DNA of 64,000 nucleotides from Bradyrhizobium sp. NAS96.2 (GTDB lineage Bacteria > Pseudomonadota > Alphaproteobacteria > Rhizobiales > Xanthobacteraceae), in assembly GCF_001908235.1 (NCBI RefSeq), contig NZ_LGHK01000016.1:62001-126000 (forward strand), written 5' to 3'. This document shows, piece after piece, positions 8,461 to 17,652 of this stretch. Numbering within the stretch: the stretch's first letter is position 1; every line of letters begins with the position of its first letter. The notes below the pieces were generated by a model, which saw nothing but the letters and a program-made list of their open reading frames with translations, did no database searches and was not told the origin of the DNA. The position numbers were made by a program, and so were the translations under genes.

Positions 8461-9300
8461 TCACGCCTTCAGCCGCGCGGCGTGCCAGCGCAAATGATCG
8501 GCCATGAAGGTCGAGATGAAGTAATAGCTGTGGTCGTAACCCGGTTGACGCCGCAAGGTGAGGGGAATGTTGGCCCTCTCGCATGCCGCCTTCAGCAACT
8601 CGGGCCGCAACTGCTCGGTGAGAAAGCCGTCGGCATCGCCGTAATCGACCAGCAGGTCGGGGAAGCGCGCGCCATCCTCGATCAGCGCGACCGCATCATG
8701 CTTGCGCCACGCCTGCTTGTTGCTGCCGAGATAACCGCTGAGCGCCTTGTTGCCCCACGGCACCTGCGATGGCGCCACGATCGGCGCAAACGCGCTGGCC
8801 GCGCGATAGCGATCCGGATGGCGCAGCGCCACCGTCAGCGCGCCATGGCCGCCCATGGAGTGACCGAGGATCGATTGCCGCGTCGTGTCGACCGGGAATT
8901 GCTCGGCGATCAGTCTTGGCAACTCCTCGGTCACGTAGCTCCACATCCGGTAATTGGTCGCGAACGGCGGCTCCGTTGCATCGACATAGAAGCCGGCGCC
9001 GAGGCCGAAATCGTAGGAATTGGCGGGATCGCCGGGGACGCCTTCGCCGCGCGGGCTGGTATCCGGAGCGACGAAGATCAGGCCAAGCTCGGCGCAAGCC
9101 TGGCGGAATTCGCCCTTCTCGGTGACGTTGGCGTGCGTGCAGGTCAGGCCCGACAGGTAGGTGACGACGGGCAATTTGGTGCCGGCCGCATGCTCCGGGA
9201 CGAACACTGAGAACGTCATGTCGGTCTTGGTCTCGCGGCTGGGGTGCCGGTAAACGCCTTGTGTGCCGCCATGCGACTTGTTCTGGGAAACCGTCTGCAT
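8461..9300 (-). CDS. fghA: S-formylglutathione hydrolase
   Basis: This 279-residue alpha/beta hydrolase of the esterase D family splits S-formylglutathione into formate and glutathione in the cytoplasm, the third step of glutathione-dependent formaldehyde oxidation. The nucleophile is S148 in GHSMGGHG; the acid D224 lies in DYGDADGFL and the base H257 in GYDHSYYF, so the triad is complete. The SGLTCTHANVTEKGEFR block near residues 50-67, with the family's conserved Cys-Thr, is also present. The ATG at 9300 has AGAGGAAT eight bases upstream. Formaldehyde dehydrogenase and Gfa, which make its substrate, are encoded 6-8 kb downstream with xoxF on the other strand. The response regulator gene starts upstream on the same strand, 30 bases away. 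Confidence 0.96.
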   Translation of the reverse strand: MQTVSQNKSHGGTQGVYRHPSRETKTDMTFSVFVPEHAAGTKLPVVTYLSGLTCTHANVTEKGEFRQACAELGLIFVAPDTSPRGEGVPGDPANSYDFGLGAGFYVDATEPPFATNYRMWSYVTEELPRLIAEQFPVDTTRQSILGHSMGGHGALTVALRHPDRYRAASAFAPIVAPSQVPWGNKALSGYLGSNKQAWRKHDAVALIEDGARFPDLLVDYGDADGFLTEQLRPELLKAACERANIPLTLRRQPGYDHSYYFISTFMADHLRWHAARLKA

Positions 9301-9330
9301 CGTCGTATTCCTCTGTGTTGGTGCGCGGCG

Positions 9331-9951
9331 TCAGCCGACGCCGCTCTCGATCGCGAGGCGCACCAGCTCGGCCGAAGTGCGCACGCCAAGCTTCTGGCGC
9401 ATGATCGATGACGTGTTCGCGACCGTCTTGTATGACGAATGGACCAGCCAGGCGATCTCCGACAGGCTCTTGCCGGAACTGAGCAAGCGCAGGATCTCCA
9501 TCTCGCGCGAGGTCAGCTTGGAAAGCGGATTCTGCGCAAAGCCCGGCCGTGCAAAGGCGACGTTGCGTGCGATCGCCGGCGGCAGATAGACGCCGCCATT
9601 GCCGACCTCGCGCACCGCCTCCACCAGATCGTTGGGGTCGCCGGTCTTCGAGACGTAGCCCTTGGCGCCGATGTCGATGGCGCGGGCGGCGAACACCGGG
9701 TCGTCGTTCATGCTGAACATGATGAGGCGCGCGGACGCATCACGGGTCAGGATGCGCCGGGCCAGCTCGAAGCCGGAGACGGTCGGCAGGTTGATGTCGA
9801 TCACGCAGAGATCGGGCTTCTCCGCGACGAAAGCCCGCTCGCCGCTCTCGGCATCCGCTGCTTCGAGCAGCGTGATCTCAGGGTCGTCGGCGAACACGGT
9901 GCGACAGCCGGAGGCAACGATGGGATGATCATCGACGATCAGAATGCGCAT
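9331..9951 (-). CDS. LuxR-family response regulator, FlhR-like
   Basis: This 206-residue NarL/FixJ-type regulator has a receiver domain (residues 1-120) with acidic pair D7-D8, phospho-acceptor D52 in CVIDINLP, a switch Ser in IMFSMND and Lys in YVSKTG. The C-terminal LuxR helix-turn-helix covers about 140-203 (LTSREMEILRLLSSGKSLSEIA). The partner kinase gene is divergent, 181 bases away. In Paracoccus denitrificans the FlhSR pair next to fghA controls methanol and formaldehyde oxidation genes, including xoxF. Position and domain types match that system closely, so control of the island is likely but inferred. It lies 30 bases upstream of fghA on the same strand, so the two may be one transcript. 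Confidence 0.88.
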   Translation of the reverse strand: MRILIVDDHPIVASGCRTVFADDPEITLLEAADAESGERAFVAEKPDLCVIDINLPTVSGFELARRILTRDASARLIMFSMNDDPVFAARAIDIGAKGYVSKTGDPNDLVEAVREVGNGGVYLPPAIARNVAFARPGFAQNPLSKLTSREMEILRLLSSGKSLSEIAWLVHSSYKTVANTSSIMRQKLGVRTSAELVRLAIESGVG

Positions 9952-10132
9952 GGCGTTGTTCCGGCGACCTGCTTCGATTCATGCGTCATCACATCGGTTT
10001 GCGCGAAGAACACCTCGGTTCCGACCGGTTGTGCACCTCGCACGGGATTGCGATAGGGTGCGATTAGATAGCCGGGCAAATTTGGCTGTCAACGATCCTC
10101 TCGGAGGAGGGATCGCGGTTAGAGGCAACGTC

Positions 10133-11506
10133 ATGTGGCAAAAGCTATCCTTGCGCGCACGGATCAACCTGTTGCTGGCGCTGATACTGGCGCTTGGATT
10201 GGGTATCAATATCGCGCGGCTGGCGCTGGAGGCGGGACCTCGCGTTCAGGCAGAAGATCAAAGTGTTATCCGGCTCGCGCGCGAGTTTGTTGCTGCGATC
10301 GTGGCCGGTCTAGACGAGGCGCCGGATCCCGAGGCGCGGCTCGATCAGATCGTCGAGGATCTGAGCCGGCTGCGCCATGTCAGCATCACGCGGCAGGATG
10401 ACGCGACCGCAAGGTCCCCTGAGCGTCCGCAGGACGCTGGCGATCCGCGCGCCCCGCCGCAGTGGTTTGTCGCGCTGGTCCATCCCGAACAGACCTCAGT
10501 GCGGGTGCCAATCTCGGTTCACGGCAAGCCGCAATCGCTGGTCATCACCTCGCATCCCGACGACGAGATCGCCGAGATCTGGGACGGTATCGTTACCCAG
10601 CTTGAGATCGGCTCCGCGATCGCAGTGGCGCTGCTGCTGGTGACCATGCTGGTGGTCGGTCGCGCGCTGGCGCCACTCGAGGCGTTGTCGCAGGCCATGA
10701 TCGGTATCGAGGCCGGGGATTACGACGCGCGGGTCGAGCCCGGCGGATCGCCCGAATTGGCCGCGATCTGTGCCAAACTGAACCATTTGGCGACGACGCT
10801 TGGCGAGGCCGTCGACAGCAAGCGGCAACTCGCCGAACGTGCGGTCTCGCTGCAGGATTCCGAACGCAAGGAGATCGCGCGCGAACTGCACGACGAGTTC
10901 GGGCCCTATCTGTTTGCGCTGCGCGCGCATGCCGGCGCGCTGACCCGGCTGTCTGAGGTGGACAAGGCGGACCCCGCGGCATTGCGCAAGCACGGCAACG
11001 CCATCCTTGAGCAGGTCAATGCGCTCCAGCAGTTCACTCGCCGCATCCTTGAGCGATTGCGGCCGGTGGGATTGGCTGAGCTCGGACTTGCGGAAGCGCT
11101 CGGCGCGCTGGTGCGGCTGTGGAGCGAGACGCACCCGGAGGTGGAGATCGAGAGTAACGTGTCGCCTGATCTCGGCGATACCGGCGAGATGGCCGATTTG
11201 ACGATCTACCGCATCGTCCAGGAAGCGCTTACCAACGTGTTCCGCCACGCCGGCGCGACGGCAGTCGATATCACGATCGAGCCTGTCGAGCGGCAGGCCG
11301 GCCTGCGCGGCAGCCGCGGCGGCGCGCTGGTGCGGGTTCGCGACAATGGCCGCGGCATGCTCGCCGATCACAGGCTTGGCCGCGGCTTGACCGGCATGCA
11401 GGAGCGGATCCTCGCCCTCGGTGGCACGCTCAAGATCAACTCCTCCGATGACGGCGTGACGGTCGAAGCGCTGGTGCCGAAGGCCGCTACCTCGGCCAGC
11501 ATCTGA
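10133..11506 (+). CDS. Sensor histidine kinase (HisKA_3), FlhS-like
   Basis: This 457-residue membrane kinase has a first span at about 11-30, a periplasmic sensor part (31-158) with no recognised ligand domain, a second span at about 159-178, HAMP at 179-230, and a HisKA_3 dimer-phosphotransfer helix with H253 in ERKEIARELHDEFG. The ATPase domain has the N-box LTNVFRHAGA, a DNGRGM G1 box and a GLTGMQER G2 box. The ATG at 10133 is preceded by AGAGG. A longer reading from 9944 would add a basic, non-hydrophobic leader overlapping the regulator and is rejected. It is divergent from the LuxR-type response regulator, its likely partner. The signal could be formaldehyde or a related metabolite; that is inference from FlhSR. 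Confidence 0.88.
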   Translation: MWQKLSLRARINLLLALILALGLGINIARLALEAGPRVQAEDQSVIRLAREFVAAIVAGLDEAPDPEARLDQIVEDLSRLRHVSITRQDDATARSPERPQDAGDPRAPPQWFVALVHPEQTSVRVPISVHGKPQSLVITSHPDDEIAEIWDGIVTQLEIGSAIAVALLLVTMLVVGRALAPLEALSQAMIGIEAGDYDARVEPGGSPELAAICAKLNHLATTLGEAVDSKRQLAERAVSLQDSERKEIARELHDEFGPYLFALRAHAGALTRLSEVDKADPAALRKHGNAILEQVNALQQFTRRILERLRPVGLAELGLAEALGALVRLWSETHPEVEIESNVSPDLGDTGEMADLTIYRIVQEALTNVFRHAGATAVDITIEPVERQAGLRGSRGGALVRVRDNGRGMLADHRLGRGLTGMQERILALGGTLKINSSDDGVTVEALVPKAATSASI

Positions 11507-11897
11507 AAGCGGCCCACGCCAGCGCCAGTGCGCCGGCGATCCAGAGCACGACGATTGCGATCATCCCGGCGCGGCTGATCGGTCGCTGCAATACCGCGGC
11601 GGCCTTGGCGCGGCATTCCGCCATCACCTCGTCCGGAACGAGCGCGATCGCAAGCCAGATGCCGAGCGGCAGCAGGATCAGATCGTCGAGATAGCCGAGC
11701 ACCGGGATGAAATCCGGAATCAGATCGATCGGGGACAGCACATAGGCCGCGATGGCGATCGCAAGCGCCTTGGCGCACCACGGTGCGCGCGGGTCACGCG
11801 CCGCGAGATACAGCGCAACGCTGTCCCGTTTGAGATTGCGCGCCCAGGCCTTGATTGAAGACAGCTTTATTGATGAGGGTTTGAAGGTCGACAGCAT
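11487..11897 (-). CDS. YkvA family (DUF1232) membrane protein
   Basis: This small membrane protein has 136 residues. The DUF1232 hallmark YVLSPIDLIPDFIPVLGYLD at about residues 51-70 is complete, flanked by an amphipathic N-terminus and followed by two hydrophobic segments (LILLPLGIWLAIALV and AGMIAIVVLWIAGALALA). The function of YkvA proteins is not known; some are linked to membrane stress. The gene converges with the histidine kinase and the two reading frames overlap by 20 bases at their 3' ends, so read-through in either direction would produce antisense RNA to the other. Nothing ties it functionally to the methanol genes. Confidence 0.88.
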   Translation of the reverse strand: MLSTFKPSSIKLSSIKAWARNLKRDSVALYLAARDPRAPWCAKALAIAIAAYVLSPIDLIPDFIPVLGYLDDLILLPLGIWLAIALVPDEVMAECRAKAAAVLQRPISRAGMIAIVVLWIAGALALAWAAFRCWPR

Positions 11898-11927
11898 GGC
11901 GTGACGCCTGCACGCCAGACGGAAACG

Positions 11928-12902
11928 CTACTCCAGCACCACGTCCACCGGCATGCCGCTGTGCAGACCCTTGTGGACGGACGAGGGCGCGATACCGAAA
12001 TATTTCCGGAATACGCGGCTGAAATGCGAAGAGCTCGAGAAGCCCCAGGAGAAGGCGACGTCCGTGATGGTCTTGCCGTTCTGGGATTCCAACTCCTGCC
12101 GGCAATTCTGTAGCCGGGCCTTCCAGATGTAATCGCTAACCGTCATGCCGCGATCGCTGAACAGCATGTGCAGATACCGCTTCGAGCAGCCGAGCGCCGC
12201 AGAGATGCGGTCGATGCAGAGATCGGGATCGCGCAGGTGCTCGCGGATGAAGCCTTGGGCCCGCACGTAGGTTGCTTCGGCGCTGCCGCGGTCGAACATG
12301 GCGCCGGTTTCGCGCAGCGGCAGCAGCAGCAAATCGATCAGCGCATCGGCGACACCGACCGCGTTGACCGGGGTTAGCGTCGGCGCCTCGCCGAACGCGG
12401 CGTGCACGAAATCATAGGCGATGCGGCCGGTGCCGTTGCGCGCCGAGAGCTTGCACGGCGCCATCTTGGAGAGCTGGAAGCCGCGCTCCTTGAGCAGGTC
12501 CTTCGGCACGATGACGACCTCGTGACGCGTCAGGGACGGGCTGATGATCGTGTGCGGACAGGACACGTCGTAGGCGAAGCAGTCGCCCGGCATGATGTCG
12601 AAGTGCAGACCGTCCTGCTCGAAATGCGAGACGCCGTGGGTCTGGAAGACGATCTTGATGTAGGGATGCTCGCTCAGCTTGATGCGCGAGATGGTATGCG
12701 CGATCCGGTGCTGGCTTGCCTCGATCTGGCACAGCTTCAATCGCGAGACCGTCGTGAAATTGATGCGGCCCTCGAGCGAGGATCCTTCCAGCGCATCGAC
12801 GTCGAACTGACCACAGAGGTCAGTGAGCGCATCCGACCAACGCTGGATTTGCCGCTTGGGCGTCAATCCGTTCGTGCTGAGTGAATGGACTGTATCGGAC
12901 AT
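11928..12902 (-). CDS. AraC family transcriptional regulator
   Basis: This 324-residue regulator has an N-terminal sensing domain (about 1-200) of the AraC-binding-like type (HPYIKIVFQTHGVSHFEQDG, MPGDCFAYDVSCPHTI) and a C-terminal double helix-turn-helix (about 215-320) with LCIDRISAALGCSKRYLHMLF and ITDVAFSWGFSSSSHFSRVFRK. The layout is that of XylS/FeaR-like activators of catabolic operons. It is transcribed away from xoxF; the 420 bases between their starts could hold sites for both. The ATG at 12902 (MSDTVHS) is preferred over a TTG nine codons upstream. Control of xoxF is plausible from position alone. No effector can be named. Confidence 0.88.
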   Translation of the reverse strand: MSDTVHSLSTNGLTPKRQIQRWSDALTDLCGQFDVDALEGSSLEGRINFTTVSRLKLCQIEASQHRIAHTISRIKLSEHPYIKIVFQTHGVSHFEQDGLHFDIMPGDCFAYDVSCPHTIISPSLTRHEVVIVPKDLLKERGFQLSKMAPCKLSARNGTGRIAYDFVHAAFGEAPTLTPVNAVGVADALIDLLLLPLRETGAMFDRGSAEATYVRAQGFIREHLRDPDLCIDRISAALGCSKRYLHMLFSDRGMTVSDYIWKARLQNCRQELESQNGKTITDVAFSWGFSSSSHFSRVFRKYFGIAPSSVHKGLHSGMPVDVVLE

Positions 12903-13322
12903 CTTTCCAGCCACCGATTCGATCCCCAACGTGACTGCTCACCGAGCTCAATCTGGCCCGGGATGATGCGCCTTCTCCCTGATTCTGAACAGCTTAGGGA
13001 GGTGGCGGGATTTCTTCCCGGTTAATGTCGGGTGATCCTCCGACTTAGTTCTGGGCTCGTCAAGCGCAACCTTAGAACGCGTCAATCTGGCGCTTCGAAT
13101 GCGCCGGCCGCGATTGATGCCCTGCAACATGAAGCAACCTTTGCCACCCATTCGGGGGCGGCCTGCAAAAATCTGTCGCAGCTTCGCTTTTGAGCAAACG
13201 GCTCTTCTCTATTGGGCAAGTCAGCAGGGTTCGATCGGACTACGACTAGGAAACCAAAATGGAAGAAGTGGGGCCGTTTCGGCGGAAACCCTTGAGCTCT
13301 TGAACCTGGGAGGAAATCCACG
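12903..13322. promoter_or_regulatory. Upstream control region of xoxF (420 bases)
   Basis: There is no credible gene here. The stretch separates the divergent AraC regulator and xoxF. It holds GGCGC-TTCGAA-TGCGCC (13089-13105), a near-palindrome that could be a regulator site, and a strong ribosome site GGGAGGA (13308-13314) nine bases before the xoxF ATG. No clean -35/-10 pair was seen. Confidence 0.5.
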
Positions 13323-15128
13323 ATGCGCAAGATGCTTTACGCGACTGGCCTTGGGGCAATGGCGGTGTTTGCCGTCGGAGCTGCCAACGCCAATGACGAA
13401 CTCCACAAGATGTCGCAGAACCCGAAAGACTGGGTGATGCCGACCGGCGACTACAACAATCAGCGTTACTCCAAGCTGAATCAGATCAACGCCCAGAACG
13501 TCGGAAAGTTGCAGGTCGCCTGGACGTTTTCGACCGGTGTGCTGCGCGGTCACGAAGGCGGACCGCTGATCATCGGCAACATGATGTACGTGCACACCCC
13601 GTTCCCGAACAAGGTCTACGCTATTGACCTTTCCAAGGACAATCAGATCGTCTGGAAATACGAGCCGAAGCAGGATCCGAACGTCATCCCGGTGATGTGC
13701 TGCGACACCGTTAATCGCGGCGTTGCCTATGGCGACGGCAAGATCTTCCTGCACCAGGCCGACACCACGCTGGTCGCGCTCGATGCCAAGACCGGCAAGG
13801 TGGAATGGAGCGTCAAGAACGGCGATCCGAGCAAAGGGTCGACCGGCACCTCCGCACCGATGGTGATCAAGGACAAGGTCTTCATCGGCATCTCCGGCGG
13901 CGAGTTCGGCGTTCAGGCGCACATGAGCGCCTACGACATCAAGACCGGCAAGCTGGTCTGGCGTGGCTTCTCGGAAGGTCCGGATGACCAGCTCCTGGTC
14001 GACGACAAGACCACCGAGCTTGGCAAGCCGATCGGCAAGGATTCGAGCCTCAAGACGTGGCAAGGCGATCAATGGAAGATCGGCGGCGGCGCGACCTGGG
14101 GCTGGATCTCCTACGATCCCGAACTGAACCTCGTGTACTACGGATCGGGCAACCCCTCGACCTGGAATCCGAAGCAGCGTCCCGGCGACAACAAGTGGTC
14201 GATGACGATCTGGGCGCGTAACCCGGACACCGGCGTCGCCAAGTGGGTCTATCAGATGACGCCCCATGACGAATGGGACTATGACGGCGTCAATGAGATG
14301 ATCCTCTCGGACCAGAACATCGACGGCAAGCCGCGCAAGCTGCTGACGCACTTCGATCGTAACGGCCTCGGCTACACCCTCGATCGTGCCACCGGCGAAC
14401 TCCTGGTCGCCGAGAAGTATGATCCGAAGGTGAACTGGACCTCCGGCGTCGACATGAAGAAGGACTCGCCGACCTATGGTCGTCCGAAGGTTCTTGATGC
14501 AGCGTCGACTGACAAGGCCGGCGAAGACCACAACGTCAAGGGCATCTGCCCGGCGGCGCTGGGTTCGAAGGACGAGCAGCCGGCAGCCTACTCGCCGGAG
14601 ACGCAACTGTTCTACGTGCCGACCAACCACGTCTGCATGGACTACGAGCCGTTCAAGGTGAGCTACACCGCGGGTCAGCCCTATGTCGGCGCGACGCTGT
14701 CGATGTATCCGCCTCCCGGTGAGACCAACATGGGCAATTTCATTGCCTGGGACGGCAAGACCGGCAAGATCGTCTGGTCGAACAAGGAGCAGTTCTCGGT
14801 CTGGTCGGGTGCGCTCGCGACCGCCGGCGGCGTGGTGTTCTACGGCACGCTGGAAGGCTACCTGAAGGCTGTCGACGCCAAGACGGGCAAGGAGCTCTAC
14901 AAGTTCAAGACCCCGTCCGGCATCATCGGCAACGTCACCACCTATGAAAATGGCGGCAAGCAGTACGTCGCAGTTCTGTCGGGTGTTGGTGGTTGGGCAG
15001 GCATCGGCCTCGCGGCCGGTCTGACCGATCCGACGGCCGGTCTTGGCGCAGTCGGCGGCTATGCGGCGCTGAGCAACTACACCGCGCTCGGTGGAACGCT
15101 CACCGTGTTCTCGCTGCCGCAGCAGTGA
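13323..15128 (+). CDS. xoxF: Lanthanide-dependent methanol dehydrogenase XoxF
   Basis: This PQQ-dependent periplasmic methanol dehydrogenase has 601 residues with a signal peptide of about 23 (GAANAN). It is an eight-bladed propeller with tryptophan-docking repeats such as [14 protein letters not shown] and [14 protein letters not shown]. The adjacent-Cys ring C126-C127 (PVMCCDT) that packs on PQQ is present. Metal and catalytic residues include E194 (SGGEFG), N277 (GSGNPST), D319 and, two residues on, D321 in [12 protein letters not shown]321 is the extra Asp that marks lanthanide enzymes; calcium MxaF has Ala there. No mxaF or mxaI is seen in the window. It oxidises methanol to formaldehyde, passing electrons to the cytochrome encoded next. 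The island also carries the formaldehyde-to-formate enzymes. Confidence 0.97.
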   Translation: MRKMLYATGLGAMAVFAVGAANANDELHKMSQNPKDWVMPTGDYNNQRYSKLNQINAQNVGKLQVAWTFSTGVLRGHEGGPLIIGNMMYVHTPFPNKVYAIDLSKDNQIVWKYEPKQDPNVIPVMCCDTVNRGVAYGDGKIFLHQADTTLVALDAKTGKVEWSVKNGDPSKGSTGTSAPMVIKDKVFIGISGGEFGVQAHMSAYDIKTGKLVWRGFSEGPDDQLLVDDKTTELGKPIGKDSSLKTWQGDQWKIGGGATWGWISYDPELNLVYYGSGNPSTWNPKQRPGDNKWSMTIWARNPDTGVAKWVYQMTPHDEWDYDGVNEMILSDQNIDGKPRKLLTHFDRNGLGYTLDRATGELLVAEKYDPKVNWTSGVDMKKDSPTYGRPKVLDAASTDKAGEDHNVKGICPAALGSKDEQPAAYSPETQLFYVPTNHVCMDYEPFKVSYTAGQPYVGATLSMYPPPGETNMGNFIAWDGKTGKIVWSNKEQFSVWSGALATAGGVVFYGTLEGYLKAVDAKTGKELYKFKTPSGIIGNVTTYENGGKQYVAVLSGVGGWAGIGLAAGLTDPTAGLGAVGGYAALSNYTALGGTLTVFSLPQQ

Positions 15129-15145
15129 GCTGAGCAAGCCTCGTT

Positions 15146-15175
15146 CCGGCGCATGGGGCGATCTCCATGCGCCGG
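15146..15175 (+). promoter_or_regulatory. Intercistronic hairpin between xoxF and cytochrome gene
   Basis: CCGGCGCATGG (15146-15156) and CCATGCGCCGG (15165-15175) are perfect 11-bp arms around an 8-base loop. The stem starts 17 bases after the xoxF stop and ends 26 bases before the cytochrome ATG. No T-run follows, so it is more likely a partial terminator or an RNA-stabilising element that keeps xoxF message higher than the downstream genes. Confidence 0.65.
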
Positions 15176-15201
15176 TCCGTCTTCAATCCGTACGCGAGGA
15201 T

Positions 15202-15735
15202 ATGCTTTTGCGTAAGATCTGGTTTGTGACTGCTGCGATCTTCGTCGTGGCAATGGGAGGAGTTGCCTCTGCCGAAGCTCCCGGCGACCCGACGGCGGTC
15301 AAATCCGAGGACGGCAAGTATCTCGATAAGGACGGTAACCCGACCTACAAGGTTGCGCCTGACGGGACCGTTGATTGGTACACGTACTCCGGATATCGCC
15401 GATACCATTCGGAATGCCACGTTTGTCACGGGCCCGATGGCATGGGTTCGACGTACGCGCCTGCGCTGAAGGACTCGCTGAAGAGCATGAACTATGCCGA
15501 TTTTCTCGGCGTGGTCGCGAGCGGACGCAAGAACGTCTCGACGTCGCAGGAGAACGTCATGCCGGCGTTCGGCGACAATCCGAACGTTGCTTGCTACATG
15601 GACGACCTCTATGTGTACCTGCGCGCTCGTTCCAATGATGCGGTTGAGCGCGTACGGCCGGCCAAGCACGAAGACAAATCGGAAGCCTACGGCAAGGCGG
15701 AAGACGCCTGCATGGGTCACAACGACAAGAAGTGA
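15202..15735 (+). CDS. xoxG: c-type cytochrome, methanol-metabolism related (XoxG-type)
   Basis: This 177-residue exported monohaem cytochrome has a signal peptide of about 24 (GVASAE). Haem is attached at C72-H-V-C75-H76, and the distal ligand is probably M120 in ENVMPAFGDN. Two further cysteines, C131 (VACYMDD) and C170 (EDACMGH), fit the four-Cys 'methanol metabolism-related' cytochrome family and may form a disulfide. It is the likely electron acceptor for XoxF, on the same strand and 73 bases after its stop with a stable hairpin between. The start at 15202 has GAGGAT just upstream; an upstream in-frame start would place the signal peptide internally. Naming it xoxG rests on gene position and family. 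Redox partner specificity has not been shown. Confidence 0.9.
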   Translation: MLLRKIWFVTAAIFVVAMGGVASAEAPGDPTAVKSEDGKYLDKDGNPTYKVAPDGTVDWYTYSGYRRYHSECHVCHGPDGMGSTYAPALKDSLKSMNYADFLGVVASGRKNVSTSQENVMPAFGDNPNVACYMDDLYVYLRARSNDAVERVRPAKHEDKSEAYGKAEDACMGHNDKK

Positions 15736-15785
15736 GCGTGACCGGCGCGAATGACAAACCTGTTTGATGTTTTGTGGAGACCAAG

Positions 15786-16895
15786 ATGAAGACCCGCGCC
15801 GCAGTCGCATTTGAAGCAAAGAAGCCGCTTGAGATCGTCGAGCTGGACCTGGAAGGCCCCAAGGCCGGCGAGGTCCTAGTCGAGATCAAGGCGACGGGCA
15901 TCTGCCACACCGACGCCTACACGCTCGACGGCTTCGACAGCGAGGGCATCTTCCCCTCGATCCTCGGGCATGAAGGCGCGGGCATCGTCCGCGAGGTCGG
16001 CGCCGGCGTGACTTCGGTGAAGCCTGGCGATCACGTGATCCCGCTCTACACGCCCGAATGTCGGCAGTGCAAAAGCTGCCTGAGCCAGAAGACCAATCTC
16101 TGCACCGCGATCCGCGCGACGCAGGGCAAGGGCGTGATGCCGGACGGCACCTCGCGCTTCAGCTACAAGGGCAAGACGGTCTTCCACTACATGGGCTGCT
16201 CGACCTTCTCGAACTTCACCGTGCTGCCCGAGATCGCGGTCGCCAAGATCCGCGAGGACGCGCCGTTCGACAAGAGCTGCTACATCGGCTGCGGCGTTAC
16301 CACCGGCGTCGGTGCGGTCGTCAACACCGCCAAGGTGACGCCGGGCGCCAACGTCGTCGTGTTCGGCCTCGGCGGCATCGGCCTCAACGTGATCCAGGGC
16401 GCCAAGATGGTCGGCGCCGACAAGATCATCGGTGTCGACATCAATGACTCCAAGGAAGCGTGGGGCAAACAGTTCGGCATGACGCATTTCGTCAACCCGA
16501 CCAAGGTGAGCGGCGATATCGTCCAGCACCTGGTGGGCCTGACCGACGGCGGCGCCGACTACACCTTCGACTGCACCGGCAACACCAACGTGATGCGGCA
16601 GGCGCTGGAAGCCTGTCACCGTGGTTGGGGCGTCTCGGTCGTGATCGGCGTCGCGGAATCCGGCAAGGAGATCGCGACCCGGCCGTTCCAGCTCGTCACC
16701 GGGCGGGTCTGGAAGGGCACCGCATTCGGCGGCGCGCGCGGTCGCACCGACGTGCCGAAGATCGTCGACTGGTACATGAACGGAAAGATCCAGATCGATC
16801 CGATGATCACCCATGTGCTGAAGCTCGACGAGATCAACAAGGGCTTCGACCTGATGCACGAGGGCAAATCGATCCGTTCGGTCGTCGTATTCTGA
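15786..16895 (+). CDS. frmA: S-(hydroxymethyl)glutathione dehydrogenase (class III alcohol dehydrogenase)
   Basis: This 369-residue zinc alcohol dehydrogenase oxidises S-hydroxymethylglutathione to S-formylglutathione with NAD+. Catalytic zinc ligands are C40 ([11 protein letters not shown]) and H62-E63 (GHEGAGI), with a third Cys in [10 protein letters not shown]. Structural zinc ligands C92, C95, C98 and C106 are all present. The nucleotide fold is [13 protein letters not shown], followed by the NAD-selective acidic end IIGVDIN. Length and motifs match the class III family fully. The ATG at 15786 follows TGGAGACCAAG; a GTG four codons upstream is less likely. It sits 50 bases after the cytochrome gene and 33 before gfa, in one probable operon. 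Its product is handled by FghA, encoded at 8461-9300. Confidence 0.97.
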   Translation: MKTRAAVAFEAKKPLEIVELDLEGPKAGEVLVEIKATGICHTDAYTLDGFDSEGIFPSILGHEGAGIVREVGAGVTSVKPGDHVIPLYTPECRQCKSCLSQKTNLCTAIRATQGKGVMPDGTSRFSYKGKTVFHYMGCSTFSNFTVLPEIAVAKIREDAPFDKSCYIGCGVTTGVGAVVNTAKVTPGANVVVFGLGGIGLNVIQGAKMVGADKIIGVDINDSKEAWGKQFGMTHFVNPTKVSGDIVQHLVGLTDGGADYTFDCTGNTNVMRQALEACHRGWGVSVVIGVAESGKEIATRPFQLVTGRVWKGTAFGGARGRTDVPKIVDWYMNGKIQIDPMITHVLKLDEINKGFDLMHEGKSIRSVVVF

Positions 16896-16928
16896 AATCA
16901 AAACACCAAGCACTAGGAGGATAGACCA

Positions 16929-17492
16929 ATGACTGTTCATATCCACCCGTCGGTCGACAATGGCGTCAAACAAGGTTCCGGCAGTTTTGCCGGCGGCACG
17001 CTCGTCTGCAAATGCGCGGACAAGAAGGTCAAGGTCGCGGTCAAGGGCGACGTCGCCCACAACCACGCCTGCGGCTGCACCAAGTGCTGGAAGCCTTCGG
17101 GCGCCACCTTCTCGGTGGTCGCGGTCGTCCCGCGCGAGAACGTCACCGTGCTGGAGAACGGCGACAAGCTGAAGATCGTAGATGCCGCCGCGGTGATCCA
17201 GCGTCATGCCTGCACCGGATGCGGCACCCACATGTATGGCCGGATCGAGAACAAGGGCCATCCGTTCTATGGCCTCGACTTCATCCATCCCGAGCTGTTC
17301 CAGGAGTCGGGCTCGGCGGCTCCGGGGTTTGCCGCCTTCGTGTCGTCGGTGATCGAATCCGGCGTCAAGCCGGCCGATATGGCCGGGATCAGGTCGCGGC
17401 TGAAGGAGCTTGGGCTCGAGCCCTATGACTGCTTGTCGCCGCCGCTGATGGACGCGATCGCCACCCACGTGGCGAAATCCAAGGCGGCCTGA
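16929..17492 (+). CDS. gfa: S-(hydroxymethyl)glutathione synthase (Gfa)
   Basis: This 187-residue zinc enzyme speeds the condensation of formaldehyde with glutathione. The family Cys pattern is intact: C27-x-C29 (TLVCKCAD), C48-x-C50-x2-C53 (ACGCTKCW) and the [10 protein letters not shown] pair that closes the second zinc site. HNHACGC and [11 protein letters not shown] blocks match the full-length Gfa branch rather than the short GFA-domain proteins. The ribosome site AGGAGG lies eight bases before the ATG. It is the last gene of the xoxF operon and ends 124 bases before a terminator-like hairpin. A second GFA-fold gene at 63293-63715 is shorter and not part of this pathway on present evidence. 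Confidence 0.95.
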   Translation: MTVHIHPSVDNGVKQGSGSFAGGTLVCKCADKKVKVAVKGDVAHNHACGCTKCWKPSGATFSVVAVVPRENVTVLENGDKLKIVDAAAVIQRHACTGCGTHMYGRIENKGHPFYGLDFIHPELFQESGSAAPGFAAFVSSVIESGVKPADMAGIRSRLKELGLEPYDCLSPPLMDAIATHVAKSKAA

Positions 17493-17616
17493 CAGGGCCC
17501 GGCTTGACCAAGGCAGCCGACAACGGCGGCCCGACCAGTCCGTCCTGACGAGATTCGTCGCCGGCAGAGGGCCTGTCGGCGACGGATATGCTGGTAGTAC
17601 CCGTGACCTTGAACCT

Positions 17617-17652
17617 TGCATGCCCTGCGGGCGACCACAGGGCATGCATTTT
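17617..17652 (+). terminator. Terminator-like hairpin after the xoxF-gfa operon
   Basis: TGCATGCCCTG (17617-17627) and CAGGGCATGCA (17638-17648) form a perfect 11-bp stem with a 10-base loop, followed by TTTT. It lies directly before the ATG at 17653 of the next gene, so it likely insulates that gene from the methanol operon. Confidence 0.65.

Noticed and set aside
13221..15137. 638-codon antisense frame opposite xoxF
   Set aside because: Shadow of xoxF codon structure; xoxF is certain.
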